From: Kordia sp050633145
Lineage (GTDB): Bacteria; Bacteroidota; Bacteroidia; Flavobacteriales; Flavobacteriaceae
NCBI RefSeq assembly: GCF_050633145.1
Contig: NZ_JBOEFY010000027.1
Coordinates: 112,941 to 176,940 of the forward strand
DNA length: 64,000 bases
Reading direction: 5' to 3'
Shown: positions 8,976 through 18,375 of the stretch, one piece after another
How the letters are laid out: every line of letters begins with the position of its first letter
Numbering within the stretch: the first letter of the stretch is position 1
Notes under the pieces: model-generated
The model's database searches: none
The model's input: the letters and a program-made list of their open reading frames with translations, nothing else
Told to the model about the DNA's origin: nothing
Program-made: the position numbers and the translations under genes

Positions 8976-9743
8976 TCAAACACCAAAGATAGTTTTTGAA
9001 TTTTCTGTGGTAATTTTTGCAACTTCTTCTTCTGACAAATCATAGATTGAAGCTACTTTTTCTAACACATTCATCACATAACTACTTTCATTTCGTTTTC
9101 CTCGAAATGGTGTAGGTGCTAAATACGGAGCATCTGTTTCCAAAACAATGTTTTGTAATGGAATTTCATGCAAAAATTTATCAATTTTACCATTTTTAAA
9201 GGTTACTACACCTCCAATTCCTAGTTTCATGTTGTAACTAAGCGCTTTTTCGGCATGTTCTTTTGTTCCAGTGAAACAATGAAAAATTCCAAATAACGAT
9301 TCGTCTTTCTCTTTTTCTAATACTTCAAAAACCTCATCAAAAGCATCACGACAATGAATAACGATTGGAAGTTTGTATTTTTTGGCAAGTTGAATTTGAT
9401 ATTGAAAAGCCTCTTGCTGTGCTGTTAAGAAAGTTTTATCCCAATATAAATCGATTCCAATTTCTCCAATTGCATAAAATTTTCGTTCCGCTAAAAGTGC
9501 TTCTACATGTGCAATTTCTTCTTTGTAATTTTCTTTTACATGTGTAGGATGCAATCCTGACATAAGAAAAACTTCATCTGGATAGCTTTTTTCGAGCTGA
9601 AACATACGTTCCGTATATGTAGAATCAATTGCTGGCACAAAGAAACGTTTTACTCCATTTTGCAAAGCACGCGTCATCATTTCATCCCTATCTTCATCAA
9701 ATGCTTCACTGTATAAATGTGTATGTGTATCTGTAATTATCAT
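8976..9743 (-). CDS. tatD: TatD family metal-dependent nuclease
   Basis: A 255-residue TIM-barrel hydrolase. Metal ligands are visible in order: the DTHTH motif (His7, His9), a glutamate in AIGEIGIDL, histidines in VIHCRD and FHCFTGT, and an aspartate in LETDAPYLAP. TatD/YcfH enzymes are cytoplasmic magnesium-dependent 3'-5' exonucleases linked to DNA repair and quality control. The length is normal. It is upstream of and co-oriented with asparaginase, but more than 160 bp apart, so an operon is uncertain. Confidence 0.93.
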   Translation of the reverse strand: MIITDTHTHLYSEAFDEDRDEMMTRALQNGVKRFFVPAIDSTYTERMFQLEKSYPDEVFLMSGLHPTHVKENYKEEIAHVEALLAERKFYAIGEIGIDLYWDKTFLTAQQEAFQYQIQLAKKYKLPIVIHCRDAFDEVFEVLEKEKDESLFGIFHCFTGTKEHAEKALSYNMKLGIGGVVTFKNGKIDKFLHEIPLQNIVLETDAPYLAPTPFRGKRNESSYVMNVLEKVASIYDLSEEEVAKITTENSKTIFGV

Positions 9744-9825
9744 GGCGTAAAAATAGTATTTTATATAAGATTTTTGGAAGAGTTCATTTTAAAAAACATT
9801 GTAAGTTTTCACTTTTTAAGAATTA

Positions 9826-9860
9826 TTTGTTATAGTCATACGTTTTGATTTGTATTTTTG
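9826..9860 (+). promoter_or_regulatory. Candidate promoter of the retropepsin-like gene
   Basis: A TTTG at 9826-9829 and a TATTTTTG at 9853-9860, separated by 23 bases, match the -33/-7 pattern of Bacteroidota. The start codon at 9890 is 30 bp downstream. Confidence 0.5.
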
Positions 9861-9889
9861 CAGGAAATTGAATTTAGATATTTGTGTAG

Positions 9890-10330
9890 ATGAAAAAAAG
9901 TTTGCGAAAGTTTTTACTTGGAAAAGGATATAAGCCTATTAAGTTAAATAAAATTAATACCAATCATTATGAGGTAAAAGCAAAGATTAATGGCATTGAA
10001 GGAAGTTTTATTTTGGACACAGGTGCTTCTACTTCTTGTGTAGGCTTTGAGACAGTAAAAATCTTCAATTTAAAAGCCAAAGATTCGAAGATAAAGGCTG
10101 CTGGTGCTGGTGCTGTGAATATGGAAACACAAATTTCTAAAAGCAATAAGATTCGTATCGGTAAATGGAGAAAGAAGCGAGTTGCACTCGTTTTATTTAA
10201 TTTAGATCATGTAAATACTGCGCTTACACAGCACGAAGCTGAGCCAGTACATGGAATTATTGGCGCTGATATTTTACAAAAAGGGAAAGCCATTATCGAT
10301 TATGATAAAAACTGCCTGTATTTAAAATAA
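9890..10330 (+). CDS. Retropepsin-like aspartic protease (clan AA)
   Basis: A 146-residue protein with the retroviral-type aspartic protease signature FILDTGAS at residues 40-47 (catalytic Asp43) and a second hydrophobic-Gly element (HGIIGADIL) near residue 123 that forms the other half of the fold. Such proteins act as homodimers. No signal peptide or membrane segment is evident; the N-terminus is basic. Small single-domain aspartyl proteases of this type are frequent in Flavobacteria but their substrates are unknown. A terminator hairpin follows, and it has its own promoter, so it is monocistronic. Confidence 0.85.
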   Translation: MKKSLRKFLLGKGYKPIKLNKINTNHYEVKAKINGIEGSFILDTGASTSCVGFETVKIFNLKAKDSKIKAAGAGAVNMETQISKSNKIRIGKWRKKRVALVLFNLDHVNTALTQHEAEPVHGIIGADILQKGKAIIDYDKNCLYLK

Positions 10331-10363
10331 CACACTTCTTAGTAAATTCGTTATTAAAATATA

Positions 10364-10418
10364 AATGACCAGAACAAAGTCCGTAATGAATCGGTTTTTG
10401 TTATGGTCATTGTTTTTT
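10364..10418 (+). terminator. Terminator after the retropepsin-like gene
   Basis: Arms aatgacca plus aacaaa at 10364-10378 pair with tttgtt plus tggtcatt at 10397-10411 with one single-base mismatch, and a T run follows. Confidence 0.7.
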
Positions 10419-10586
10419 GCTCTAAAAGGATCTTAATTCACTTTATGTCATGTAAAATTCTTTCATTTTTAGCGCTATAAAGCTGAATAAATACTACGTT
10501 TCACTATAAATCAGGTAATTTTACGTATTGTTTGGAGTCTTGTTTTTTTAGACTTTTACACTAATATTAATCAAATATTAGTTGTT

Positions 10587-10691
10587 ATGACTTCCCCTTA
10601 CCAAAACAATAAACGTTTTTTAGTACTTTTTGTGATACAAGTTTTGCTATTAATTGCAGGATTTTGCGTAAACTTTTATGCGTTATTTTAA
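10587..10691 (+). CDS. Possible 34-residue single-span membrane peptide
   Basis: A short frame ATG to TAA encodes 34 residues: a polar basic start (about residues 1-10) followed by a continuous hydrophobic helix from about residue 11 to the end. The composition is that of a small bitopic membrane protein. It lies in an otherwise empty 380-base gap between the terminator of the retropepsin gene and the convergent plug-TPR gene. There is no recognised homologue, and chance cannot be excluded. Confidence 0.35.
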   Translation: MTSPYQNNKRFLVLFVIQVLLLIAGFCVNFYALF

Positions 10692-10709
10692 TAAATGTTT
10701 ACAACCTTA

Positions 10710-12746
10710 TTACTTCTCTATTGTTGCAGATGATTGTTGCGATTGATAGTTAATTTTATCTAAAGTAATTTTTTGCTGTTGTTGATAGAGCTTCACTACT
10801 TTAATAGTACGTTCCTCATTTGACTTCCCGTAGTTTGTATAGAGTGTATATTTTAAATACGTCGGATTGAACGCTTTTTCTTTATTTAAGTTTTTTACAT
10901 TAACAATCCATTCTCCTGCATTTTCAGCATCGTCAATGATAAATTCTTCTGAGTGATATCCATTTTTCACTTCATCAAACATGCGTTCTTTATTATCGGC
11001 AAGTGAATGTTTCCATGTGTAAAATTTACTTGTTGGGTTTACAAATTGCAATTCAAATTCCGTATCGCTTTTATTCCATTCAAATACAACACGAACATCG
11101 TATTTAAAACTTGTTGTGAGTAAGTTTGATGGTATTTTGTTGTAATCTACCTCACTACGGTGTCTGCGCAACAATTGTTGCATTTCGCTCATTAGTGTTT
11201 TTTCCAATCCTGCAAAATCTATGTTTTGATATGAATTGGTTAACATTTTCACATATAAATCTAATGATTCTTGATAGTTTCCTGTTCGCTTGTACGCTAA
11301 TGCTAAATCTCTATATGATTGAGCTGCATTTGGCAATAATAATGCGATTCTCTGATAGATAAGTTTTGCTTTTTCAAATTGATTTTGCTCTTCTAACTTA
11401 TACGCCAAAGCTTTCAATGCAGTTGGATTGTTATATGCTAATTTTTCAATGGTTTGTAAAATTTCGATTGACTTTTTGGCATTCCATCTTTTAAAGTACT
11501 CCGCAGTATCCATGTAATATGGAATTGTTTGAAGCGAATTATTTTGCTGTTGTTTCTGATAGATTGCTAACGCTTCATCATAACTTTTTGCTGTTTCTAA
11601 AGTTTTTAAATAGCTTGCTTTTTGAGTGTTATTTGACAATAACGGAACTGTTTCTTCATAATTATTATTTGTAAGCAATGCATCATTAATCACTCTCCCG
11701 TTTTCATCTTTTTTCAAAAATCTATTTTTTGAAGTAATTAATATAGTTGGTCGTCCACCATATATTATAGTAGATGCCATCGATTTTAAAACAACTATAT
11801 TATCAATAGAGCGTATTTCTATTTCGTTGATGTTACCATAATATGGAAATCCATCATAAAACACTTGCACTGCTGTTCCTCTGAGCGATATTACTGGCTG
11901 CCCTGGACCTGTTGAAGCACTACCATCCGCAGGATTCATACTTCGTCTAGCAAATCGATTGAAGCGTGATCTTATATTTGATTCACCATTATTTACAAAT
12001 AAACCAGCAACACTACCACGCAATACATCTGTTACATATATATGTTGCGATCCAATATTATCTGAAGTAATTACCGTTCCTAAACTAAATGTATTCAAAC
12101 TGACTTTCCCAAATCCAGTATCGACATATTGCTTTTTCTTTGTTGGCTTTTTTCCTTTAATCATAACCGTGCTCAATAATTCGGCATTTGGTGTTAATTC
12201 TATATCAAAGGCATTTGTATCAGTTACCAAAATTTCTTTTTCATGCATTCCTAAATAGTCAACCACTAAAACATCGCCAACTTGTGCAGGAATTTCAAAC
12301 ATACCATTAACATCTGTTTGGGCGACTAAAAATGTATTTTTTACAGATATAGTAGCATTTTGAATAATCCCATTTTCTTTGGTAGCTACTTTTCCTTTTA
12401 TAGTATTTTCAGAAGATTTTTTATGGCTTTCAGTTAAGTAAATTTTATCTGTTACACTTAAATATCTACTTAATTTTGACATTTCAACCGTAATTTCATG
12501 ATAACCACTCGTTACAATTTGAAAGCGATCTTTATCCGAAATCAATTCTTCATCAAATGTCAATGTAAACTTTCCTTCAGCATCTGTTACTGCTTTTAGG
12601 TCTTTATCTAAAAATTCTACATTCGCATACGGAATAGGTTCTTTGGTTTCTTTGTCCAATATATAAGCATCTACAGTAATTTCATATTGTGCAAATGCAG
12701 TAACCGTGAAGAGAAACGAAATAATAAAAGTAAGGTTAGTTTTCAT
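10710..12746 (-). CDS. Carboxypeptidase-regulatory/TonB-plug/TPR outer-membrane protein without barrel
   Basis: A 678-residue protein with a signal peptide ending TAFAQ. In order: a carboxypeptidase-regulatory-like domain (about residues 20-110), a second one (about 115-195), a TonB-dependent-receptor plug-like domain (about 210-345, with VLRGSVAGLFV and a GQPVISLRG segment), and TPR helices (about 370-530), then a beta-rich C-terminal region. SusC-type receptors would carry a 22-strand barrel after the plug; here it is replaced by TPRs. That suggests a periplasmic or surface scaffold, not a transporter. The function is unknown; the gene stands alone. Confidence 0.8.
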   Translation of the reverse strand: MKTNLTFIISFLFTVTAFAQYEITVDAYILDKETKEPIPYANVEFLDKDLKAVTDAEGKFTLTFDEELISDKDRFQIVTSGYHEITVEMSKLSRYLSVTDKIYLTESHKKSSENTIKGKVATKENGIIQNATISVKNTFLVAQTDVNGMFEIPAQVGDVLVVDYLGMHEKEILVTDTNAFDIELTPNAELLSTVMIKGKKPTKKKQYVDTGFGKVSLNTFSLGTVITSDNIGSQHIYVTDVLRGSVAGLFVNNGESNIRSRFNRFARRSMNPADGSASTGPGQPVISLRGTAVQVFYDGFPYYGNINEIEIRSIDNIVVLKSMASTIIYGGRPTILITSKNRFLKKDENGRVINDALLTNNNYEETVPLLSNNTQKASYLKTLETAKSYDEALAIYQKQQQNNSLQTIPYYMDTAEYFKRWNAKKSIEILQTIEKLAYNNPTALKALAYKLEEQNQFEKAKLIYQRIALLLPNAAQSYRDLALAYKRTGNYQESLDLYVKMLTNSYQNIDFAGLEKTLMSEMQQLLRRHRSEVDYNKIPSNLLTTSFKYDVRVVFEWNKSDTEFELQFVNPTSKFYTWKHSLADNKERMFDEVKNGYHSEEFIIDDAENAGEWIVNVKNLNKEKAFNPTYLKYTLYTNYGKSNEERTIKVVKLYQQQQKITLDKINYQSQQSSATIEK

Positions 12747-12961
12747 AGTTATTTTTTTGATTGATTGATTTGTTAACGACTAATGTTGCATCAAAAATTA
12801 TACCGATTTTCATAAGAAAAATCAATCGAACACCTTTATAATATACTGAAAATATTCAATTTATACTAATACCTTTTTCTTAACTTTAAGTATTCAATCC
12901 AAAAAACATAAAAAAAGTCTCCGTTGAAAAATTGAAGGAACTCAACGCTGAGTTTTGCTAA

Positions 12962-12997
12962 AAAAAATAGCCATTACTTTTCAGTAACGGCTATTTG
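12962..12997 (-). terminator. Terminator downstream of odhB
   Basis: Arms aaatagccattac (12965-12977) and gtaacggctattt (12984-12996) form a 13-bp stem with one mismatch around a six-base loop. On the minus strand a T run follows, so it ends the 2-oxoglutarate dehydrogenase transcript. Confidence 0.8.
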
Positions 12998-13017
12998 TAT
13001 ATAAATTGAATTTCTTT

Positions 13018-14238
13018 TTACAATTCTAATGCTCTTTTCACATTATTGTCCATCAATAATTCTACTGGATTTTCTAGCGCTTCTTTTACAGCTACCAAGA
13101 AACCTACAGATTCTTTTCCATCAATAATTCTGTGGTCATAAGACAACGCAACATACATTATTGGAAGAATTACCACTTCGCCATTAACAGCCATTGGTCT
13201 TTCAACAATATTGTGCATTCCTAAAATTCCAGATTGTGGCGGATTGATAATTGGTGTTGACAACATACTTCCGAAAACTCCACCATTTGAAATTGTGAAT
13301 GTTCCACCAGTCATTTCATCAACTGTAATTTTCCCGTCTCTTGCTCTAATTGCTAATCTTTTCACTTCAGATTCTACGCCTCTGAATGATAAGTTTTCTG
13401 CATTTCTAATTACAGGAACCATTAATCCTTTTGGACCAGAAACCGCAATACTAATGTCACAGAAATCGTAGCTTACCATTTCTTTTCCATCAATCATTGA
13501 GTTTACTGCTGGATATAATTTTAATGCTCTAACAATAGCTAAAGTAAAGAAAGACATAAATCCTAAACTTACACCATGCTTTGCTTTAAACGTTTCTTTA
13601 TATTCTTTACGCAATTCGAAAATTGGCTTCATGTTAACTTCATTAAATGTAGTTAACATGGCAGTTTCATTCTTTGCAGATACCAAACGTTCCGCAACTT
13701 TTCTACGCAACATTGATAATTTTTTACGCTCACTTCCACGCGATCCACCTGAAGGTGTTCCCATACTTGGTTGTGCTTTTACAGCGTCATCTTTAGTAAC
13801 ACGACCATCTTTTCCAGTTCCTTTTACTTCACCTGCGCCCATTCCTTTTTCAGCTAATATTTTCTTAGCTGCTGGAGACGCACTTCCTGATGCATACGTT
13901 TTTGCAGGCTCAGTTGCTTTTGGAGCTTCTACTGGTTTTGCAGGCGTTGGTGCTTCTGCTTTCTTTTCTTCTTTTGGTGCATCGCCACCAGTTGGTTTTG
14001 CTGCACTTGTATCAATGAGACACACTACTTGTCCAACTTCTACCGCATCGCCTTCTTCTGCTTTTAAGGTGATTGTTCCACTAGCTTCTGCTGGCAATTC
14101 TAATGTTGCCTTATCAGAATCAACCTCAGCAATTGTTTGGTCTTTTTCTACGTAATCGCCATCTTGTACTAACCATTCTGCAATTTCTACTTCAGTGATC
14201 GATTCTCCTGGCGAAGGAACTTTCATTTCTAAAATCAT
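13018..14238 (-). CDS. odhB: 2-oxoglutarate dehydrogenase E2 (dihydrolipoyl succinyltransferase)
   Basis: A 406-residue E2 subunit that transfers the succinyl group from E1 to CoA in the TCA cycle. It has one lipoyl domain with the lipoylated Lys43 in VDSDKATLE, an Ala/Pro/Lys-rich linker (about 80-120), the peripheral-subunit-binding domain (about 123-160), and the catalytic domain with His369 and Asp373 in SYDHRIIDG. One lipoyl domain is usual for succinyl E2. It follows odhA after 148 bp containing repeat-like sequence, and ends at a strong terminator. The E3 gene is not in the window. Confidence 0.97.
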   Translation of the reverse strand: MILEMKVPSPGESITEVEIAEWLVQDGDYVEKDQTIAEVDSDKATLELPAEASGTITLKAEEGDAVEVGQVVCLIDTSAAKPTGGDAPKEEKKAEAPTPAKPVEAPKATEPAKTYASGSASPAAKKILAEKGMGAGEVKGTGKDGRVTKDDAVKAQPSMGTPSGGSRGSERKKLSMLRRKVAERLVSAKNETAMLTTFNEVNMKPIFELRKEYKETFKAKHGVSLGFMSFFTLAIVRALKLYPAVNSMIDGKEMVSYDFCDISIAVSGPKGLMVPVIRNAENLSFRGVESEVKRLAIRARDGKITVDEMTGGTFTISNGGVFGSMLSTPIINPPQSGILGMHNIVERPMAVNGEVVILPIMYVALSYDHRIIDGKESVGFLVAVKEALENPVELLMDNNVKRALEL

Positions 14239-14274
14239 CGTGTTCTATATTTTAGTTTTTATTTTACTTTTTTG

Positions 14275-14372
14275 GGCGTTTGCTTCGACTTCGCTCAGCA
14301 ACCGCTGTTTGCATTTAGTAGTATAAAGACTTGTTTTATTGAGCCTTTCGACAAGCTCAAGATAAACTAAAG
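14275..14372. repeat. Dispersed intergenic repeat pieces between odhA and odhB
   Basis: Between E1 and E2 lie two inverted-repeat-style stretches: cttcgacttcgctcag near 14285 and a cctttcgacaagctc stretch near 14342. The first is the reverse complement of ctgagcgaagtcgaag in the serS leader (near 30116), so both belong to a dispersed family. Short elements of this look are widespread between flavobacterial genes. Confidence 0.6.
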
Positions 14373-14386
14373 TCAAAATACAACCC

Positions 14387-17155
14387 TTAACGCATATTAT
14401 TTTTAGTTTTATCAAAAACATACGCAATCACTTCTTCATGACGACGTTTTGATCGCACTGAGCTTCCTGCCGCTGGCGCTCCATAAAATCTTCTAGAGGC
14501 AACTCTAAAGTTTCTTATTTCATCCATGTGCATTAACAAGTGACTGTACGCTCCCATATTTCTTGGCTCTTCTTGTGCCCAAACAATATCGTCTGCGTTT
14601 GTATATTTTGCAATAACTTCTTTGATTTTTGTTTTTGGTAATGGAAACAATTGCTCCAATCGTACTAAAGCAACATCTTCTTCTCTTCCTTGTGCTGAGC
14701 GTTCTGCTAATAAATCATAATAGAATTTCCCTGTACAGAATACTAAAGTTTTTACTTTGTCAGCTTTTGCTTCCGCATCATCTATTAATGTTTGGAAACT
14801 TCCGTTTGCAAAATCATCAACAGTTGATACTGCTTTTGGAAGACGCAATAAACTTTTAGGAGTGAAAACAATTAACGGTTTTCTAAAGTTTGCTTTCATC
14901 TGACGACGTAACAAGTGATAGAAGTTTGCTGGTGTTGTACAATCAGCAACATACATATTGTCTTTTGCACACATTTGCAGATAGCGTTCCATACGTGCTG
15001 ATGAATGCTCTGCTCCTTGCCCTTCATAACCATGTGGTAATAACATTACCAATCCGTTTTGTGTTTTCCATTTATCTTCTGCTGAAGATATGTATTGGTC
15101 AATCATAATTTGCGCTCCATTACTGAAGTCTCCAAATTGTGCTTCCCAAATTGTAAGCGTGTTTGGGCTTGCCATAGCGTAGCCATAATCAAATCCTACA
15201 ACACCATATTCTGATAAGAATGAGTTATAGATGTAGAAGTTTCCTTGATTTTCTCCTACATTATCTAGTAATTTTATTTCTTCTTCTGACGCTTCAACTT
15301 TTACTACAGCGTGACGGTGCGAAAATGTTCCTCTTTCTACATCTTGTCCAGAGATACGCACATCAAAACCTTCTTGCAGTAATGAACCGTATGCGAGCAT
15401 TTCCCCCATTCCCCAATCGATTGCATTTTTTTCAAAGAACATTTTATTACGATCTCCGATTAGACGTACAATTTTGTTTAGGAATTTTTTATCCTCTGGT
15501 AATTTAGAAACAACTTTTGCAATTTGTTCTAATTTTTCTTTAGGATATGTTGTGTCTACATCATTTCCCATTCCACCTTCGTCAACTCGAACAAATCCGT
15601 CCCAAGTATCTTGCATGAATGGTGTTATAACTGTTTTTTCTTCTTTACGAGAATCCTCAAGTTTTACTTCTAGTGAGTCTTTGTATGCTTTTTCTAAACC
15701 TTTTACATACGAATCATCAATGATTCCTTGCTTTATTAGCTTAGCAGCATAAATATCTCGTGCGTTATTATGAGCTTTAATTGCTTTATACAATTTAGGC
15801 TGTGTAAATCGTGGTTCATCACCTTCATTATGCCCATAACGACGATATCCAAGTAAATCAATAAATACGTCACGTTTGAATGTCATTCTATATTCTAACG
15901 CAAATAACGCTGCATGTACAACTGCTTCAGCAGCATCAGCATTTACGTGCAATACTGGTGAAAGTGTTACTTTTCCAACATCTGTACAATATGTTGATGA
16001 ACGCGCATCCAAGTAATTGGTTGTAAAACCAACTTGATTGTTTACTACAATATGAATTGTCCCGCCAGTTTTATAACCATCAAGCTGAGACATTTGTATA
16101 ATTTCATACACCAAACCTTGTCCTGCAATAGCAGCATCACCATGAATAACTATTGGTAATACTTTTGAGAAGTCATCTGCGTGATAACGATCTTGTTTTG
16201 CTCTTGCTATTCCTTCTACTACAGCGCCAACTGTTTCTAAGTGTGAAGGATTTGGCGCAATATTCATGCTTATTTTCTTTCCAGAATCTGTTTCTCTATC
16301 AGAAGTCAATCCTAAGTGATATTTTACATCTCCATCAAAAATTGCTTCCGCATAGTCTTTTCCGTCAAATTCACTGAAGATATTTTTTGCAGATTTCCCA
16401 AATATATTTGTCAATACATTTAAACGACCTCTGTGTGCCATTCCTAAGATGAATTCCTTTACGCCTTTATTTGCTGCTGCTTCTACAACGGCATCTAATG
16501 CAGGAATTAAGGATTCTCCTCCTTCAAGCGAGAAACGTTTTTGCCCTACATATTTTGTGTGCAAAAAGTTTTCAAACGAAACTGCTTCATTTAGCTTTTT
16601 AAGAATATGCTTTTTGGTATCATTTGAAAACTGTGGATGATTGTCATTGATATTCAGTTTATCCTGAATCCATTTAATCTGTTCAGGTTTTCTGATATAC
16701 ATATATTCTACACCAATAGATTCGCAATAAATGCGCTCTAAGTGTGTAATGATGTTTCGAAGTGTTGTTTTTCCAATACCTAAAATTTCACCTGCTTCAA
16801 ACGTTTTATCTAAATCGTTTTCGCTTAGTTGAAAATTTTCTAAAGCTAATGTTGGAGCATATTTTCTACGTTCTCGAACAGGATTTGTTCTAGTAAATAG
16901 GTGTCCTCGCGTACGGTAGCCATCAATAAGTTTTACAACTTGAAATTCTTTTTTTACATTTTCAGGAACAACAACTTTAGTAATTGCCTCTGTAGTTTCA
17001 GACATTTCTTCGCCGTAACTTTCTGTTCCGAAATCATATCCTTGAAAGAACGCACGCCAACTCGGCTCTACGCTGTCTGGGTTTTGTAAATATTGATCAT
17101 ATAACTCAGCAAAATATGCTGTATGTGCTGCATTTAAAAAGGAAAATCTATCCAT
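14387..17155 (-). CDS. sucA: 2-oxoglutarate dehydrogenase E1 component
   Basis: A 922-residue thiamine-diphosphate enzyme (OdhA/SucA) catalysing oxidative decarboxylation of 2-oxoglutarate. The N-terminal E2-binding helix (FLNAAHTAYFAELYDQYLQ) opens the protein; the typical substrate region AHRGRLNVL (about residue 242), a diphosphate-binding HGDAAIAGQG region, and the C-terminal transketolase-like domain with PHGYEGQGAEHSSAR are visible. The length is normal for the family. Together with odhB it forms the TCA-cycle complex. A TATTTTTG -7 box lies on the minus strand at 17193-17200. Confidence 0.97.
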   Translation of the reverse strand: MDRFSFLNAAHTAYFAELYDQYLQNPDSVEPSWRAFFQGYDFGTESYGEEMSETTEAITKVVVPENVKKEFQVVKLIDGYRTRGHLFTRTNPVRERRKYAPTLALENFQLSENDLDKTFEAGEILGIGKTTLRNIITHLERIYCESIGVEYMYIRKPEQIKWIQDKLNINDNHPQFSNDTKKHILKKLNEAVSFENFLHTKYVGQKRFSLEGGESLIPALDAVVEAAANKGVKEFILGMAHRGRLNVLTNIFGKSAKNIFSEFDGKDYAEAIFDGDVKYHLGLTSDRETDSGKKISMNIAPNPSHLETVGAVVEGIARAKQDRYHADDFSKVLPIVIHGDAAIAGQGLVYEIIQMSQLDGYKTGGTIHIVVNNQVGFTTNYLDARSSTYCTDVGKVTLSPVLHVNADAAEAVVHAALFALEYRMTFKRDVFIDLLGYRRYGHNEGDEPRFTQPKLYKAIKAHNNARDIYAAKLIKQGIIDDSYVKGLEKAYKDSLEVKLEDSRKEEKTVITPFMQDTWDGFVRVDEGGMGNDVDTTYPKEKLEQIAKVVSKLPEDKKFLNKIVRLIGDRNKMFFEKNAIDWGMGEMLAYGSLLQEGFDVRISGQDVERGTFSHRHAVVKVEASEEEIKLLDNVGENQGNFYIYNSFLSEYGVVGFDYGYAMASPNTLTIWEAQFGDFSNGAQIMIDQYISSAEDKWKTQNGLVMLLPHGYEGQGAEHSSARMERYLQMCAKDNMYVADCTTPANFYHLLRRQMKANFRKPLIVFTPKSLLRLPKAVSTVDDFANGSFQTLIDDAEAKADKVKTLVFCTGKFYYDLLAERSAQGREEDVALVRLEQLFPLPKTKIKEVIAKYTNADDIVWAQEEPRNMGAYSHLLMHMDEIRNFRVASRRFYGAPAAGSSVRSKRRHEEVIAYVFDKTKNNMR

Positions 17156-17192
17156 GTTTTTTCTTTCTTGTCTCGTTTCGACAAAATTTTAT

Positions 17193-17200
17193 CAAAAATA
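17193..17200 (-). promoter_or_regulatory. Candidate -7 box for odhA
   Basis: TATTTTTG on the minus strand matches TAnnTTTG and lies 37 bp upstream of the odhA start. No clear -33 element was seen. Confidence 0.4.
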
Positions 17201-17269
17201 CAACTTTTGATAAAAACACATCATAAGTTTTGTATATATTTATACGAATAATCCATAATTTTCTCATAG

Positions 17270-17809
17270 ATGAAAAATTCTGTTTTTTACCACACAAAAA
17301 ATACTTTTTTAGTGATTTTTATGTTTTTGTTGTCTTTTACAGCACTTTCACAAAATAACAACAATTCTCAAGGAAGTGATTTTTGGAGAAATGTTCGCTT
17401 TGGTGGCGGATTGGGACTGGGTTTCGCCAATGGTGTTTTTAGCGCTACGGTAGCTCCAAGTGCTATTTACGATTTTAATACACAGTTTTCTGCAGGTATG
17501 TCATTGAACTATACTTATTTTAATGATGATGATTTTTTTAAATCAACTATTGTTGGAGGAAGCTTTATCGGTTTATTTAATCCCTTACCAGAAATTCAGC
17601 TTTCAAGTGAGTTTGAATATTTGAACGTAAGCAGAAATTTTGAAGATCCAATTTTTGAAGATGATAATTATTGGCAACCTGCCGTATTTTTTGGCGTTGG
17701 ATACAGAACTAATAACATTACCGTTGGCGTTCGCTATAATGTACTGCACGATGATGATAAAAGTATTTATGCAGATGCCTTAGTGCCGTTTTTTAGAGTT
17801 TATTTTTAA
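17270..17809 (+). CDS. Small outer-membrane beta-barrel protein
   Basis: A 179-residue secreted protein with a signal peptide of about 28 residues ending in TALSQ and a mature part of alternating beta strands rich in Gly, Tyr, Asn and Phe, ending in an aromatic strand (FFRVYF). It looks like an eight-stranded outer-membrane barrel. Flavobacterial proteins of this type next to odhA are sometimes labelled alpha-ketoglutarate decarboxylase in databases because of the neighbour; nothing in the sequence supports that. Its last 17 bases overlap the convergent gene at 17793. Confidence 0.75.
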   Translation: MKNSVFYHTKNTFLVIFMFLLSFTALSQNNNNSQGSDFWRNVRFGGGLGLGFANGVFSATVAPSAIYDFNTQFSAGMSLNYTYFNDDDFFKSTIVGGSFIGLFNPLPEIQLSSEFEYLNVSRNFEDPIFEDDNYWQPAVFFGVGYRTNNITVGVRYNVLHDDDKSIYADALVPFFRVYF

Positions 17810-18143
17810 ACCACACTTTTTGCCACTCACGCTTTAGCATTAAGAACGCTACTTGTTCTGAAAGCACTACCATATCAGATCCATCTAATGCTTTAATTTT
17901 AGCTTCGGAAACATCCATGATGTACAGTAGATTCAAATATTCAGCAAATTTTTCTTGAATTAACTGATATACAACAGCATGTAATTCTCTTTGTAAAGAT
18001 TTTGGAGAAATATTAGCAGGAAAAGTTTCTTCAATGTTTGCCATTAAAAAATCTTTATTGAGTTGTGCAATAAGTTTTTCATACAGCATTTCTTTTGTTG
18101 CATCAACCAATAACTCTTCTATGTGCTTGTGATTTTTTAGCAT
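17793..18143 (-). CDS. Conserved-looking soluble protein of unknown function
   Basis: A 116-residue protein, largely helical by composition, with no signal peptide, membrane helix or recognised motif. It has regular Leu/Ile spacing and acidic and basic patches suggesting a small helical bundle. Its end overlaps the convergent barrel gene by 17 bp. I do not recognise the family and give no function. Confidence 0.6.
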   Translation of the reverse strand: MLKNHKHIEELLVDATKEMLYEKLIAQLNKDFLMANIEETFPANISPKSLQRELHAVVYQLIQEKFAEYLNLLYIMDVSEAKIKALDGSDMVVLSEQVAFLMLKREWQKVWFKNKL

Positions 18144-18375
18144 GTAACGAAAATAATCAAATCTTTGTTACAATAATTTACAAAAGCCTAAAAAATTATG
18201 CTGTAACACTTAGAGAATTTTAAAAATTACGATCTTCTATCTTTTTATAGAGGTTATTATTTCTACTTTTTTAAATAAAGCTTAAAAACAATAAAATATT
18301 CAATTAAAAGTCATTTCCATTGCAACTATTTGCAATAGTTTTAGTAAATTAAATGATGCAAATAGTTAACAAAAT

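Noticed and set aside
14245..14427. 60-residue minus-strand frame between odhA and odhB
   Set aside because: It runs through repeat-like intergenic sequence and overlaps the end of odhA.
17270..17809. Annotation as alpha-ketoglutarate decarboxylase
   Set aside because: The protein has a signal peptide and barrel-like strands; only its neighbour is a 2-oxoglutarate enzyme.
18160..18190. TTGTTACAA palindrome in the 18.2 kb gap as another ArsR site
   Set aside because: It lacks the N7 spacing of the candidate operator and is far from the ArsR gene.
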